A stretch of 55,779 bases of DNA from positions 1-55,779 of the forward strand of contig CANQUH010000006.1 of assembly GCA_947626965.1 (NCBI GenBank). Reading direction: 5' to 3'. Positions 34,851 to 43,190 of the stretch are shown here, piece after piece. This stretch comes from an uncultured Lachnospiraceae bacterium (lineage in GTDB: Bacteria > Bacillota > Clostridia > Lachnospirales > Lachnospiraceae). Under the pieces are notes generated by a model. It was given only the letters and a program-made list of their open reading frames with translations. It was not told the DNA's origin and made no database searches. Made by a program: the position numbers and the translations under genes. Position 1 is the first letter of the stretch; every line of letters starts with the position of its first letter.

Positions 34851-36143
34851 TCAGCCGTGCTTCAGCCGAAACTTTCGTACTTCTCTCTCGGTATCCACTT
34901 TCTCGATCTCAGCGCCCAGCCCGCGCAGCTTCTCCTCAAAAGCCTCATAGCCTCTCTGGATATATATGATATCATCCAGAATTGTCTCTCCCTCGGCTGC
35001 CAGTCCCGCGATTACAAGCGCCGCTCCCGCACGCAGATCCGGCACGCTCATGCGCGCTCCTGTCAGTTTCTCCACTCCTGTGATGATCGCCGTATTGCTC
35101 TCCACACGGGCCTCCGCCCCCATGCGGGTAAGCTCGTCCAGATACTTGAAGCGGTTCTCAAAAATGCTCTCCGTCACAATGCTCGTTCCCTGAGCGATCG
35201 CAAGCGTAACGCCGATCTGCGGCTGCATATCCGTCGGATATCCCGGATACGGAAGCGTCTTGACATTGGTACTGTGCAGACGCTTTGACGCAACCACGCG
35301 GACCGCATCGTCAAACTCCTCGACCTCGCAGCCGATCTCAAGAAGCTTCGCCGTCGTCGCCTCAAGGTGCTTCGGAATCACATGCTTGACCATGACGTCG
35401 CCCTTTGTGGCCGCCGCCGCAAACATGAAAGTCCCGGCCTCAATCTGATCCGGAATGATCGAATACTCTGTCTTGTGCAGTCTCTCGACTCCGCGGATAC
35501 GAATCACATCCGTGCCGGCGCCGCGGATGCTTGCACCCATGCTGTTAAGGAAATTCGCCACATCAACCACATGGGGTTCGCGGGCACAGTTCTCGATGAT
35601 TGTACGCCCGTCCGCCATCGCGGCCGCCATCATGATATTGATCGTGGCTCCCACGGAAACCGTGTCCAGATAAATGTGGCTCCCTTTCAGGTGATCCGTC
35701 TCTGCAATGATAAAACCATTGCGGATGGTCACATGAGCACCCAGCGCCTTAAACCCCTTGATGTGAAGGTCGATTGGGCGGGAACCTATATTACAGCCGC
35801 CCGGAAGCGGCACTCTTGCCATCTTATGTTTTCCAAGAAGCGCCCCGATCAGATAATAGGACGCCCGTATTTTCTTGATGTACTCATAGTCAACGCATAC
35901 CTCCCCGACTTCTGCGCTGTTCAGTAAAACCGCATGACGCGTGAGACGCTCAACTTTGACACCGATGCTTTCCATCGCTTCAAGCAGCACATTGATGTCC
36001 CGGACATCCGGAAGATTCTCGATCAGAACCGTCTCGTCCGTCATGATTGCCGCCGCCAGTATGCCAAGCGCCGCATTCTTCGCACCGCTGATTTCCACCT
36101 CCCCTACCAGTGGATTACCGCCTTTGATAATATACTGTTCCAT
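34851..36143 (-). CDS. murA: UDP-N-acetylglucosamine 1-carboxyvinyltransferase
   Basis: 430 aa. It makes the first committed peptidoglycan step, adding enolpyruvate to UDP-GlcNAc. MEQYIIKGGNPLVGEVEISG with Lys22-Asn23 (GAKNAAL), the phosphoenolpyruvate-reactive Cys117 in PGGCNIGSRPIDLH (the fosfomycin target), DTVSVGATIN and TDMQPQ are all present. ATG at 36143 has AGAGGTG 6 bases upstream; the GTG three codons earlier overlaps that site. Firmicutes often carry two murA genes. This one stands apart from division and ATP synthase genes, so I do not assign it as MurA1 or MurA2. Confidence 0.96.
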   Translation of the reverse strand: MEQYIIKGGNPLVGEVEISGAKNAALGILAAAIMTDETVLIENLPDVRDINVLLEAMESIGVKVERLTRHAVLLNSAEVGEVCVDYEYIKKIRASYYLIGALLGKHKMARVPLPGGCNIGSRPIDLHIKGFKALGAHVTIRNGFIIAETDHLKGSHIYLDTVSVGATINIMMAAAMADGRTIIENCAREPHVVDVANFLNSMGASIRGAGTDVIRIRGVERLHKTEYSIIPDQIEAGTFMFAAAATKGDVMVKHVIPKHLEATTAKLLEIGCEVEEFDDAVRVVASKRLHSTNVKTLPYPGYPTDMQPQIGVTLAIAQGTSIVTESIFENRFKYLDELTRMGAEARVESNTAIITGVEKLTGARMSVPDLRAGAALVIAGLAAEGETILDDIIYIQRGYEAFEEKLRGLGAEIEKVDTEREVRKFRLKHG

Positions 36144-36444
36144 AAAATACACCTCTGTTCCGCAATCATCTGCACCCCGCAGAACCCTTCCGGGACTCAG
36201 GTCATTGCTTTTTCTTATTTATACTCATAACCCCTGCTGATGAAAAAAGAATCAGATGATACTCTGTTCCCCACTCATTTCCGGACAGAGAACCACCTGC
36301 CTTCCAAATTATTACCAGTATACCACATTCTGTGTTTTTGTAAATATGAATTAACGATTTATACTTTTTTTGTACACATTTGCCAGTATTAATTGTCAGA
36401 ATAAATTTGAATATTTTCCCTTTATTTGCGGATATTTCAGAGAA
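36144..36444. other. AT-rich gap between murA and the flavin reductase gene
   Basis: The 301 bases hold no gene or repeat I recognise. It should contain the murA promoter and the end of the flavin reductase transcript. Several T/A-rich runs are present, but no clear terminator stem. Confidence 0.5.
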
Positions 36445-37032
36445 TTATCGGCGTTTTTTCACACTGTATCCAAACTTCCCGATATTTTTTCCCAGTCCAA
36501 AATACTCCCCATGGGAATAGACAATCAATCCCGCCTGATTCAGACGGAACTTTCCTTTTTCATCAAGATAGCGGGCATCCACATCCACACCGAGCACTTC
36601 CGCGACAAACATATGATGCGAACCCAGCTCCAGAATCTGCGTCGTACGGCACTCAAGATTCACAGGGCTCTCCTCGATGATCGGAGCGCTTACATGAACG
36701 GCTTTCCCAGGAGTCAGGTTCATCTGCGCAAACTTGTCCACGTCCCTTCCTGAACGCACCCCGCAAAAATCCGTCGCCCGCGCCAGTTTTTCCGTTGTCA
36801 GGTTGATCACGAACTCGCCTGTCTCCTTCAGAATCCCATAGGAGTACCGTTCCGGCTTTACCGAAACCGATACCATCGCGGGGCTGCTGCAGACCGTTCC
36901 CGTCCATGCCAGCGTGATGATGTTCGGCTTCTCCCCCGGCCTCTGGCAGCTCACCATCACCGCCGGCAGCGGATACAGCATATTGCCGCCCCGCCAGTGC
37001 TCGCGGGGACTGCCGCTCTTTTTTTCTTCCAT
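36445..37032 (-). CDS. Flavin reductase-like FMN-binding protein
   Basis: 195 aa, cytoplasmic. Split-barrel FMN-binding fold: MLYPLPAVMVSCQRPGEKPNIITL, TGTVCSSPAMVSVSVKPERYSY, TGEFVINLT and SGRDVDKFAQMNLTP, followed by VEC-like VNLECRTTQILELGSHHMFVAEV. This is the clostridial flavoredoxin/flavin reductase group. Whether it reduces free flavin or carries electrons is not clear. GGGAGG precedes the ATG. It follows the pyrophosphatase gene on the same strand with an 85-bp gap that contains a long hairpin. Confidence 0.88.
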   Translation of the reverse strand: MEEKKSGSPREHWRGGNMLYPLPAVMVSCQRPGEKPNIITLAWTGTVCSSPAMVSVSVKPERYSYGILKETGEFVINLTTEKLARATDFCGVRSGRDVDKFAQMNLTPGKAVHVSAPIIEESPVNLECRTTQILELGSHHMFVAEVLGVDVDARYLDEKGKFRLNQAGLIVYSHGEYFGLGKNIGKFGYSVKKRR

Positions 37033-37058
37033 ATATAACCTCCCTGCTCATGTTTTGC

Positions 37059-37112
37059 GGACCGAAAGGCATGCTTTTCCATGCAGGCATGGAACGCATG
37101 CCCTTTCGGCCC
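37059..37112. repeat. Long CAGG-loop hairpin between pyrophosphatase and flavin reductase genes
   Basis: GGACCGAAAGGCATGC at the left pairs with GCATGCCCTTTCGGCCC at the right, with an inner stem TTCCATG-CAGG-CATGGAA. The arms are about 25 bases with few mismatches. The loop style resembles the CAAG-loop hairpins of family C. No T-run follows. Confidence 0.7.
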
Positions 37113-37117
37113 TGGGA

Positions 37118-38860
37118 TCACACTGTATTCATCCGGTTAATGGCTTCCATAAATGACGGCACCAGCTGTTTCTTGCGCGACACCACGCCCGGCAGCCGCG
37201 TTACCTTATCTGTCACACTTCTGTGGAAAGCCTCCTCCACCAGCGCTCCGGCCTCTTTGCCGTAACAGAGCATCTCAGACGACTCATTGATAATATCCGT
37301 CAGCATGAAGAACAGCATATCGAGCTTCGTGCTGCGTTCCTGGAACAGTTTGTCCAGATACGGAATCAGCCGGTCGCGGATCTCCTGAAGCTCCGTCGTG
37401 CTCATGGAAGTTACCTGCCCGATTCCGATATCCCAGTCTCCAAACTCAAATTTCTTGAAATCCTGGTAGACGATCTGCTCCGGAGATTTCGTCTTCAGGT
37501 CGCTGCCCGCCGCAAACATTTCCCTCGCGTAACTCTGGCACTCAATTCCGGCGATCGCCGCGAGCGCCTGCGCTGCCTGAATATCCATCCAGGTACAGGT
37601 CGGAGAACGGAACATCAGCGTGTCCGAAATGATTGCGCTGCACAGAAGTCCCGCAATCTCCTTCGGTATCTCCACATTTTTCTCATTGTAAATCTGATAG
37701 ATGATTGTACCGGTACAGCCGACCGGCTGATTCCGGAAATAAACAGGAGCGACCGTCTCCAGCGAACCGAGCCTGTGGTGATCAATCACTTCAAGAATCT
37801 CTGCATCCAGCACATTGTCGACCGCCTGCGACACCTCATTGTGATCCACAAGGATCAGGGCGCGCTTGCGCACACCGAGAAGATTCCGCCTCGAGATCAT
37901 CCCGACATAACGCCCTCTGCGGTCCAGAATCGGGAAATCGCGGTAACGCTTCTTCGACATGACTTCGCGGAGACTTTCCGTATAATCCGTCAGACGGAAT
38001 GTCATCAGATTTTCTTTTTTCATGAAAAATTCCACCGGCATGCTCTGGTTGATCAGCCTTGCCACAGCGTACGTGTCAAGCGGCGTCACGATGATCGTGC
38101 AGTTCTTCTCCTGCGCGAGCCTCCGGATCGTGCGCGACACCTTGGCGCCGAGACAGACCACGATACAGCCTGCCGACATCTCGATCGCGCAGAGCTGCGA
38201 CTCATAACGGTTGCCGAGAATCACCATGTCATGCTCCTCAATATAATCCTCCATGACGTCAGGATTCGCCGCCGCAATCACCACCTTGCCCTTATCAAAA
38301 TAAGAGTCCGGATCGCCGATAATCATCTCCGCGTCCAGCGTCTCAAGAATATTGCGGTACGGTGTCCGCGCTATGGAGACAATCGCACTGTTATACTCCT
38401 CCATGTAGGATTTCGCGATATCGTTGACCGTGATCAGTCCTTTGAGCTGGTTCTGCTCTGTCGTGATCGGAAGTGTAAACACATTCAGGGTCTTCATCAA
38501 CGTCCATGCCTTTTTTAAAGAGAGATCGCTTCTGACGCCGTCCACCCGGCGGATCTCCATATCCTTGACACGCGTCCCGATATTCTCGACAAAAAGAGGG
38601 GCCTCCACCCCAAACCTCTCCAGCACATACTGAGTCTCCGCGCTCACCTGGCCGGCACGGACCGGGACATAATTATACTGACTGCTGGTTTCATCCTGAT
38701 TTTTCAAGTAAGCGTACGCGATCGCAGAGCAGATTGAATCTGTATCCGGATTTTTATGACCTACGATACAGACTGTCCGCTTCTCCACCTGCTGACCATC
38801 GTCCGTTATGTTTCTTTCCTGATGCATTGACTGCTGTTCTTCCATTTCTGTATATCTCAT
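37118..38860 (-). CDS. ppaC: Mn-dependent (family II) inorganic pyrophosphatase with CBS and DRTGG domains
   Basis: 580 aa. It hydrolyses pyrophosphate from biosynthesis. DHH-type metal motifs are GHKNPDTDS (about 34-42), VDHNE and EVIDHHRLGS. Inserted between the two parts of the DHH domain are a CBS domain, a DRTGG domain (about 180-300) and a second CBS domain (YRDFPILDRRGRYVG). This is the CBS-PPase layout known from Clostridium perfringens (about 550 aa), where AMP and ADP inhibit and diadenosine polyphosphates activate. The N-terminal 25 residues are extra, and the true start may be one of three Met (1, 6, 12) since no strong binding site marks one. A 39-bp tandem repeat lies directly upstream. 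Confidence 0.93.
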   Translation of the reverse strand: MRYTEMEEQQSMHQERNITDDGQQVEKRTVCIVGHKNPDTDSICSAIAYAYLKNQDETSSQYNYVPVRAGQVSAETQYVLERFGVEAPLFVENIGTRVKDMEIRRVDGVRSDLSLKKAWTLMKTLNVFTLPITTEQNQLKGLITVNDIAKSYMEEYNSAIVSIARTPYRNILETLDAEMIIGDPDSYFDKGKVVIAAANPDVMEDYIEEHDMVILGNRYESQLCAIEMSAGCIVVCLGAKVSRTIRRLAQEKNCTIIVTPLDTYAVARLINQSMPVEFFMKKENLMTFRLTDYTESLREVMSKKRYRDFPILDRRGRYVGMISRRNLLGVRKRALILVDHNEVSQAVDNVLDAEILEVIDHHRLGSLETVAPVYFRNQPVGCTGTIIYQIYNEKNVEIPKEIAGLLCSAIISDTLMFRSPTCTWMDIQAAQALAAIAGIECQSYAREMFAAGSDLKTKSPEQIVYQDFKKFEFGDWDIGIGQVTSMSTTELQEIRDRLIPYLDKLFQERSTKLDMLFFMLTDIINESSEMLCYGKEAGALVEEAFHRSVTDKVTRLPGVVSRKKQLVPSFMEAINRMNTV

Positions 38861-38899
38861 CCTTTACTGGCTTTTCTTTATCATTCTTTCATTTTCCGG

Positions 38900-39033
38900 C
38901 TTCCATCCGCGCGGCATTCCCGGCTCCCAGGACTTCACCTTCATCCGCCCCGGCATCTTCGGCACCAAGGACCCCTCCTTCATCCGCCTCGGCAGTCCCG
39001 GCACCAAGACTCCGCCTTCATCCGCGCGGCGTT
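38900..39033. repeat. 39-bp tandem repeat before the pyrophosphatase gene
   Basis: Units begin CTTC(C)ATCCGC at 38900, 38939, 38978 and 39016 (periods 39, 39, 38), about 3.5 copies with moderate divergence. It lies between deoD and the pyrophosphatase start. On the minus strand one frame reads a short 39-codon peptide (MKEGSLVPKMPG...) with no clear binding site. It is best seen as a minisatellite in the leader. Confidence 0.8.
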
Positions 39034-39059
39034 TTCAGCCGGGCCTGTTGATTGTTTCT

Positions 39060-39773
39060 TTACTCTGCTGTCTCCAGCGCAATTTTTACCATATCGTTAA
39101 AGCTGGACTGCCGTTCCTCGGCCGTCGTCGCCTCTCCTGTGATAATGCTGTCCGAGATTGTACAGATCGCCAGCGCATGTTTTCCAAGGCGCGCCGCGTT
39201 CATATAAAGCCCTGCTGCCTCCATCTCCACAGCCAGAACTCCCATCTTGCGCCAGTTTATATCCAGCGTACCCTCACTGTAGAACGTATCGGATGAGAGC
39301 AGATTTCCGACTTTATAATCCACATTTCCCATCGCCTCAACGGCCTCCACCGCTCTGCGGAGCAGCTTGTAGGACGCGATCGGAGCAAATGTTCCCGGAA
39401 GCTGGTACTGCGCCGCATAATTTGAATTTGTGCAGGCGCCCATTCCAAGCACAACGTCGCGGATCTTCAGATCTGCCGTCAGCGCGCCCGCCGTGCCAAT
39501 CCGGATAATATTATCTACATCGTAGAATTTGAACAGCTCGTAAGAATAGATCCCTATGGACGGAATCCCCATCCCGCTCGCCATGACGGATACTCTCTTT
39601 CCATGATACATGCCAGTGAAGCCGTTGACACCGCGTACATTATTGACCAGCACAGGGTTCTCCAGAAATGTCTCCGCTACATATTTTGCCCGGAGCGGAT
39701 CCCCAGGCATCAGAACGGTTTTCGCAAAATCTCCTTCTTTTGCTGCGATATGCGGGGTTGGTATATTGCTCAT
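39060..39773 (-). CDS. deoD: Purine-nucleoside phosphorylase, DeoD type
   Basis: 237 aa, cytoplasmic, usually a hexamer. It splits (deoxy)nucleosides with phosphate to base and ribose 1-phosphate. MSNIPTPHIAAKEGDFAKTVLMPGDPLRAKYVAE, IGTAGAL, SDTFYSEG and VEMEAAGLYMNA (ribose and base contacts), then TISDSIITGE, match the family in full. ATG at 39773 follows AAAGGAG; 25 open codons further up are not part of it. TATAAT lies on the minus strand at 39847-39852. Purine salvage fits with the predicted nucleoside-binding BMP protein about 8 kb away, but nothing links them directly. Confidence 0.96.
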   Translation of the reverse strand: MSNIPTPHIAAKEGDFAKTVLMPGDPLRAKYVAETFLENPVLVNNVRGVNGFTGMYHGKRVSVMASGMGIPSIGIYSYELFKFYDVDNIIRIGTAGALTADLKIRDVVLGMGACTNSNYAAQYQLPGTFAPIASYKLLRRAVEAVEAMGNVDYKVGNLLSSDTFYSEGTLDINWRKMGVLAVEMEAAGLYMNAARLGKHALAICTISDSIITGEATTAEERQSSFNDMVKIALETAE

Positions 39774-40527
39774 AGTTATTCTCCTTTCTTTCATGAATTT
39801 TTTATGGACCTGTTTCATCTGTTTCGCGGCCATGACAATATATTTCATTATACTACAAAATTTCAGTAATATAAACTATTTTTTTCAACATATATGCACC
39901 ATAACTGTAAATTCTTTATTTTCATGTCATGTGCATTTTACACAATATATTTTTGTGTTTGAATCGGTTTTATGTCAATTTCACCCAATATTCACGCTTT
40001 GTTCATATTTTATTCATAAGTAAGTGCTATAGTAAAAACAGTTCTTGAGATAACACTCTCGAATCTATGCTGTAATGTCATTCATTACACATATTGATAA
40101 ATTTTTTCATAATAGCCTCCGGTGTACCAGACGCCGGGGGCACTCCTCATTTTACGCACAAATTCAGTCAGGGAAACCAGCTGCTGACGCAGCATACGGG
40201 TCCTCAGGAGGAAAACCACTTTCTGCTCGATCGCCGTTTTTATCTCACGGCTTTTCTTTTTCAAAATTCCCATGTTCCGTTTCCCATAAAAACAGGCCGC
40301 CGCAAAATACAGCAGTCCGCAGGATACGCCGCCGCACTTTTTCTGTGCCGTTACCCTGCTTCAGCCACATTTCACAGCGGCCCTGCAGTCAGACAGGAGA
40401 CACACGCTCCGGAACCGGAATATCGCCAGTGCAGTCCCGAATCGCGCTCAGAACCCGCAGGAAAATCCCAAATCTCACCTGTCAGCTGTTTGTTTCATGG
40501 TGTTGCCTGCAGCGCGAGTATGAAAGT
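39774..40527. other. 754-bp gene-free interval upstream of deoD
   Basis: The deoD-proximal 300 bases are very AT-rich. A TATAGT -10-like element lies near 40029-40034 on the plus strand without a gene behind it. A GC hairpin (GCCTCCGG 40115-40122 with CCGGGGGC 40134-40141) and a family B repeat (40170-40202) follow. A minus-strand frame of 62 codons (40085-40273) is built mostly from the repeat and I do not accept it as a gene. An unannotated small RNA cannot be excluded. Confidence 0.45.
40170..40202. repeat. Family B hairpin repeat, second copy
   Basis: GGGAAACCAGCTGCTGACGC and the following AGCATACGGGTCC match 8430-8463 with few changes. Both are followed by GAGGAAAACC-like sequence. Confidence 0.75.
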
Positions 40528-41475
40528 TTAGTTGAAATAAACAAGATCATTTTCCGGTGCGCCTGTCAGCTCATAGCTCTTCGCATAGAGCACCGGTCCC
40601 AGCTGTCCGTATTCTTTCATATACTCATACCGAATCTCCGCCGTCAGCCAGATCCACTGACGGGCCTTCAGCAGAGGCTCGAACTCCGCCTTGCAGAGAT
40701 ACCCGAGGAACCGGATATCATCGGCACAGCAGGTCATGACATTGCGTCCCGGTACAAATATCCCTTCCCCAAACCGCTTTGATTTCATCACCTTTGCGCG
40801 GAACCGCACCTTTCTCCTGTCATACCGTTCGGGTGTCTCGTTTATATCCAGATACCAGAGCCCGTAATCGATATCCTCGATCTGGATCACCTCCGCGTTC
40901 AGATCGTACGGCGGCTCTTCCATCCCCGGATCCACCGGATTCCCGTCGTCATCTTCAAAATAGATCATCGCCGCCTGATTCACACCGCGCACCGCTCTTC
41001 GCCAGGAATGCAGCTCCATATCAGGCGTACAGCGGTTGAAGATCACCATCTCCGTATTCAGGAACAGGTTGCTCAGAATCCCTCTCATATTGTTCAGATA
41101 AACTCCGAACGTGCTGCCGTCCACGATCGTGATCACCTGCGCAATCTCCAGTCTTCCCGGCAGATCTTTCTCAAACATCCATTTTATATCCCACATGCCG
41201 TTCATCTCAATGAACATTTTTTCCGGCCGGTAATGTTTCTGGCAGTTCAGCAGAAACTCGGAAGTAAACTCCTTCTCATCTTCCACTGTAATTATATCAA
41301 TGTTCATGCCGGCAAGCTGTTTTTCATTATATTCTTCCTCTCCCTCCTCACAGAGGATCAGAAGAGACTTTGCACCTCCGGTAAACTCATCATCCGCCAG
41401 AACATCCCGAAGGAACGTCGTCTTGCCGCTCTCCAGAAATCCTGTTATGATATAAACCGGTATTTCCCTGAACAT
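40528..41475 (-). CDS. G3E (CobW-like) GTPase fused to a YcgQ/TIGR03943-like C-terminal domain
   Basis: 315 aa, cytoplasmic. Walker A is GFLESGKTT (12-20). FIEMNG (88-93) takes the place of the ExxG motif, TIVDGSTFG is typical, and FNRCTPD stands where NKxD is expected. The CxCC metal motif of COG0523 proteins is missing. From about 220 on, VRFRAKVMKSKRFGEGIFVP, GRNVMTCCADDIRFLGYLC (TCC at 248-250) and QWIWLTAEIR look like the C-terminal domain of YcgQ/TIGR03943 membrane proteins, which are often encoded beside CobW genes. A fusion of the two in one protein is unusual. The neighbour is a His-rich CobW protein, and I infer shared metal (zinc) handling. GGGGTGAT precedes the ATG. Confidence 0.8.
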   Translation of the reverse strand: MFREIPVYIITGFLESGKTTFLRDVLADDEFTGGAKSLLILCEEGEEEYNEKQLAGMNIDIITVEDEKEFTSEFLLNCQKHYRPEKMFIEMNGMWDIKWMFEKDLPGRLEIAQVITIVDGSTFGVYLNNMRGILSNLFLNTEMVIFNRCTPDMELHSWRRAVRGVNQAAMIYFEDDDGNPVDPGMEEPPYDLNAEVIQIEDIDYGLWYLDINETPERYDRRKVRFRAKVMKSKRFGEGIFVPGRNVMTCCADDIRFLGYLCKAEFEPLLKARQWIWLTAEIRYEYMKEYGQLGPVLYAKSYELTGAPENDLVYFN

Positions 41476-41510
41476 CTTATCACCCCATTCCCTGTCTGGT
41501 ACCCGATTAA

Positions 41511-42824
41511 TTATAATCCGAACAGTTCTTTCAGCTTATCTTCTTTCAGCTGAGAACCAATCACACAGAAACGGCCTGTATAATCGGCAGCGCCCTCGCG
41601 CACCTCGTACTCGCCCGGCACATAATCGAAATGCAGCCATACGCCTTCCGCCGTCGGCAGCATGCCCTTTGCGCGGAGAATCAGGCCGTACGAATCGCCC
41701 TCATCCAGCTTTGCAAGGATGCTCTCAATTCCGGCTTTCGTATACTTCTTCGGCGTTTCCTGTCCCCACGACGTAAACACCTCATCCGCATGATGGTGGT
41801 GGTGATCATGATGATGATCATGGCATGAATCGCCGTGATCGTGATGGTGGTCATGTCCTTCATGGTCGTGGTGATGATCGTGTCCTTCGTGATCATGATC
41901 TTCATGATCGTGATGATGCTCATGGTCATGATCCTCGTGATCGTGGTGGTGATCCTCATGGTCATGATCCTCATGATCATGGTCGCAGCACTCGTGGTCG
42001 TGATCCTCATGATCGTGATGATGCTCATGGTCATGGTCACAGCACTCGTGATCATGGTCCTCATGATCGTGGTCGTGATGCTCATGGTCATGATCCTCAT
42101 GATCATGGTCGCAACATTCGTGGTCGTGATCCCCATGATCGTGATGATGCTCGTGGTCATGATGACCGCCGCACACCGGACACACATCATCCTCACGCGC
42201 TTCCGCCATCAGTTCATCTGCGAGGGACAGCGTCTTCTCAATCGCCTGCATGATCTGCGCGCCAGTCAGTTCATCCCACGGCGTCGTGATAATGGTGGCT
42301 TTCGGGTTCTTCTCCTGAATCAAAGCGACCGCCGCCATCAGCTTTTCCTCGGTCATCTTCTGGGTTCTGCTCAGAATAATCGTTCCGGCAAATTCTACCT
42401 GGTTATTATAAAACTCGCCAAAATTCTTCATATACATTTTGACTTTGGAAGCATCCGCTACCGTCACAAGGCCATTCAGCACAAGCCCCGCTTCCGGCGC
42501 CGCGTCCTCCACTGCTTTTCTGACATCAGAGAGCTTTCCCACTCCCGACGGCTCAATGATAACATGATCCGGGGCAAAACGCTCAGTCACTTCCTTCAGT
42601 GCCTTCCCGAAATCGCCCACCAGAGAACAGCAGATGCAGCCGGAATTCATCTCTGTAATATTAATTCCCGCATCTTTCAGAAAACCGCCGTCAATTCCGA
42701 TCTCGCCAAACTCATTCTCGATCAGCACAACCTTCTGTCCCGCGAACACTTCCTGGATCAGTTTCTTGATCAGGGTGGTCTTTCCAGCTCCGAGGAATCC
42801 TGAAATAATATCTACTTTTGTCAT
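41511..42824 (-). CDS. CobW/COG0523 metallochaperone GTPase with 125-residue His-rich segment
   Basis: 437 aa from ATG 42824 (AGAAGGAA upstream). GFLGAGKTT (9-17), the metal motif CICC (63-66), EPSG (91-94) and VTVADAS define the G3E GTPase, with SRTQK at the NKxD site. Residues 221-345 are almost entirely His, Asp, Glu and a few Cys (about 62 His, three ECCDHD units), preceded by CPVCGG. The C-terminal CobW domain (about 350-437) follows. The His-rich loop should store or pass on several zinc, nickel or cobalt ions. The gene ends 35 bp before the second G3E gene, so they are likely one operon. No Zur or Fur box was recognised. Confidence 0.92.
   Translation of the reverse strand: MTKVDIISGFLGAGKTTLIKKLIQEVFAGQKVVLIENEFGEIGIDGGFLKDAGINITEMNSGCICCSLVGDFGKALKEVTERFAPDHVIIEPSGVGKLSDVRKAVEDAAPEAGLVLNGLVTVADASKVKMYMKNFGEFYNNQVEFAGTIILSRTQKMTEEKLMAAVALIQEKNPKATIITTPWDELTGAQIMQAIEKTLSLADELMAEAREDDVCPVCGGHHDHEHHHDHGDHDHECCDHDHEDHDHEHHDHDHEDHDHECCDHDHEHHHDHEDHDHECCDHDHEDHDHEDHHHDHEDHDHEHHHDHEDHDHEGHDHHHDHEGHDHHHDHGDSCHDHHHDHHHHHADEVFTSWGQETPKKYTKAGIESILAKLDEGDSYGLILRAKGMLPTAEGVWLHFDYVPGEYEVREGAADYTGRFCVIGSQLKEDKLKELFGL
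41790..42164. repeat. Low-complexity CAT/GATC-rich repeats coding for the His-rich segment
   Basis: About 375 bp of degenerate tandem units (minus strand GAT/GAC CAT GAG/CAC codons). Repeat slippage would change the number of metal-binding residues in steps of 3 bases without breaking the frame. Confidence 0.85.
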
Positions 42825-43043
42825 GTTATTCCTTCTTTCCATAATTGATTTCAATCCACACCCGGTAATTTCATGGAGTATGACTGCATTCAGCAGAGGA
42901 TACCGGTCACTCTCCGCCCGCTTCTTTCAAGTTTGCGCTATACATTCTAGCACACTTTCCGCAGGTATGCAAACGTTACTGCGCACTCCCTCATTGAATT
43001 CGAGGTCTGAGGTTGCAGTTCACACCCCCATCAAGTTTGAGGC

Positions 43044-43175
43044 GATTTCCGCAAATTTTGTGCGGAAATCCCGAGGTCTGGGGCGCGGACCATGGAATTC
43101 TCTCTGTTCATTCCATGGCTGACCGCGGCGTTCGCTGACAGACATACAAGTATTTCTTACAGCTCAGTCCCGCCG
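43044..43175. repeat. 10-bp stem hairpin and family C repeat, third location
   Basis: GATTTCCGCA (43044-43053) pairs with TGCGGAAATC (43061-43070). CCATGGAAT (43090-43098) pairs with ATTCCATGG (43110-43118), followed by GACCGCGGCGTTCGCTGAC and an imperfect CAAG-loop stem, matching 5612-5700. The segment GARTTYGAGG...TCCG before the element also resembles, in reverse, 5700-5735. No gene lies in the 366-bp gap 42825-43190. Confidence 0.8.
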
Positions 43176-43190
43176 CGCAGCGGCAGAAAG

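Noticed and set aside
40085..40273. Minus-strand 62-codon basic protein
   Set aside because: Most of it comes from the family B repeat, and no binding site is seen. The AGGAGG-like GGAGG nearby precedes a different, ten-codon frame.
41790..42164. CRISPR-like regular repeats
   Set aside because: The units are short codon repeats inside a conserved reading frame and have no unique spacers.
41835..42803. Plus-strand frame rich in Met, Val and Ile opposite the His-rich gene
   Set aside because: Reverse reading of His/Asp codons gives MVM/VMI runs. This is an artefact and not a membrane protein.
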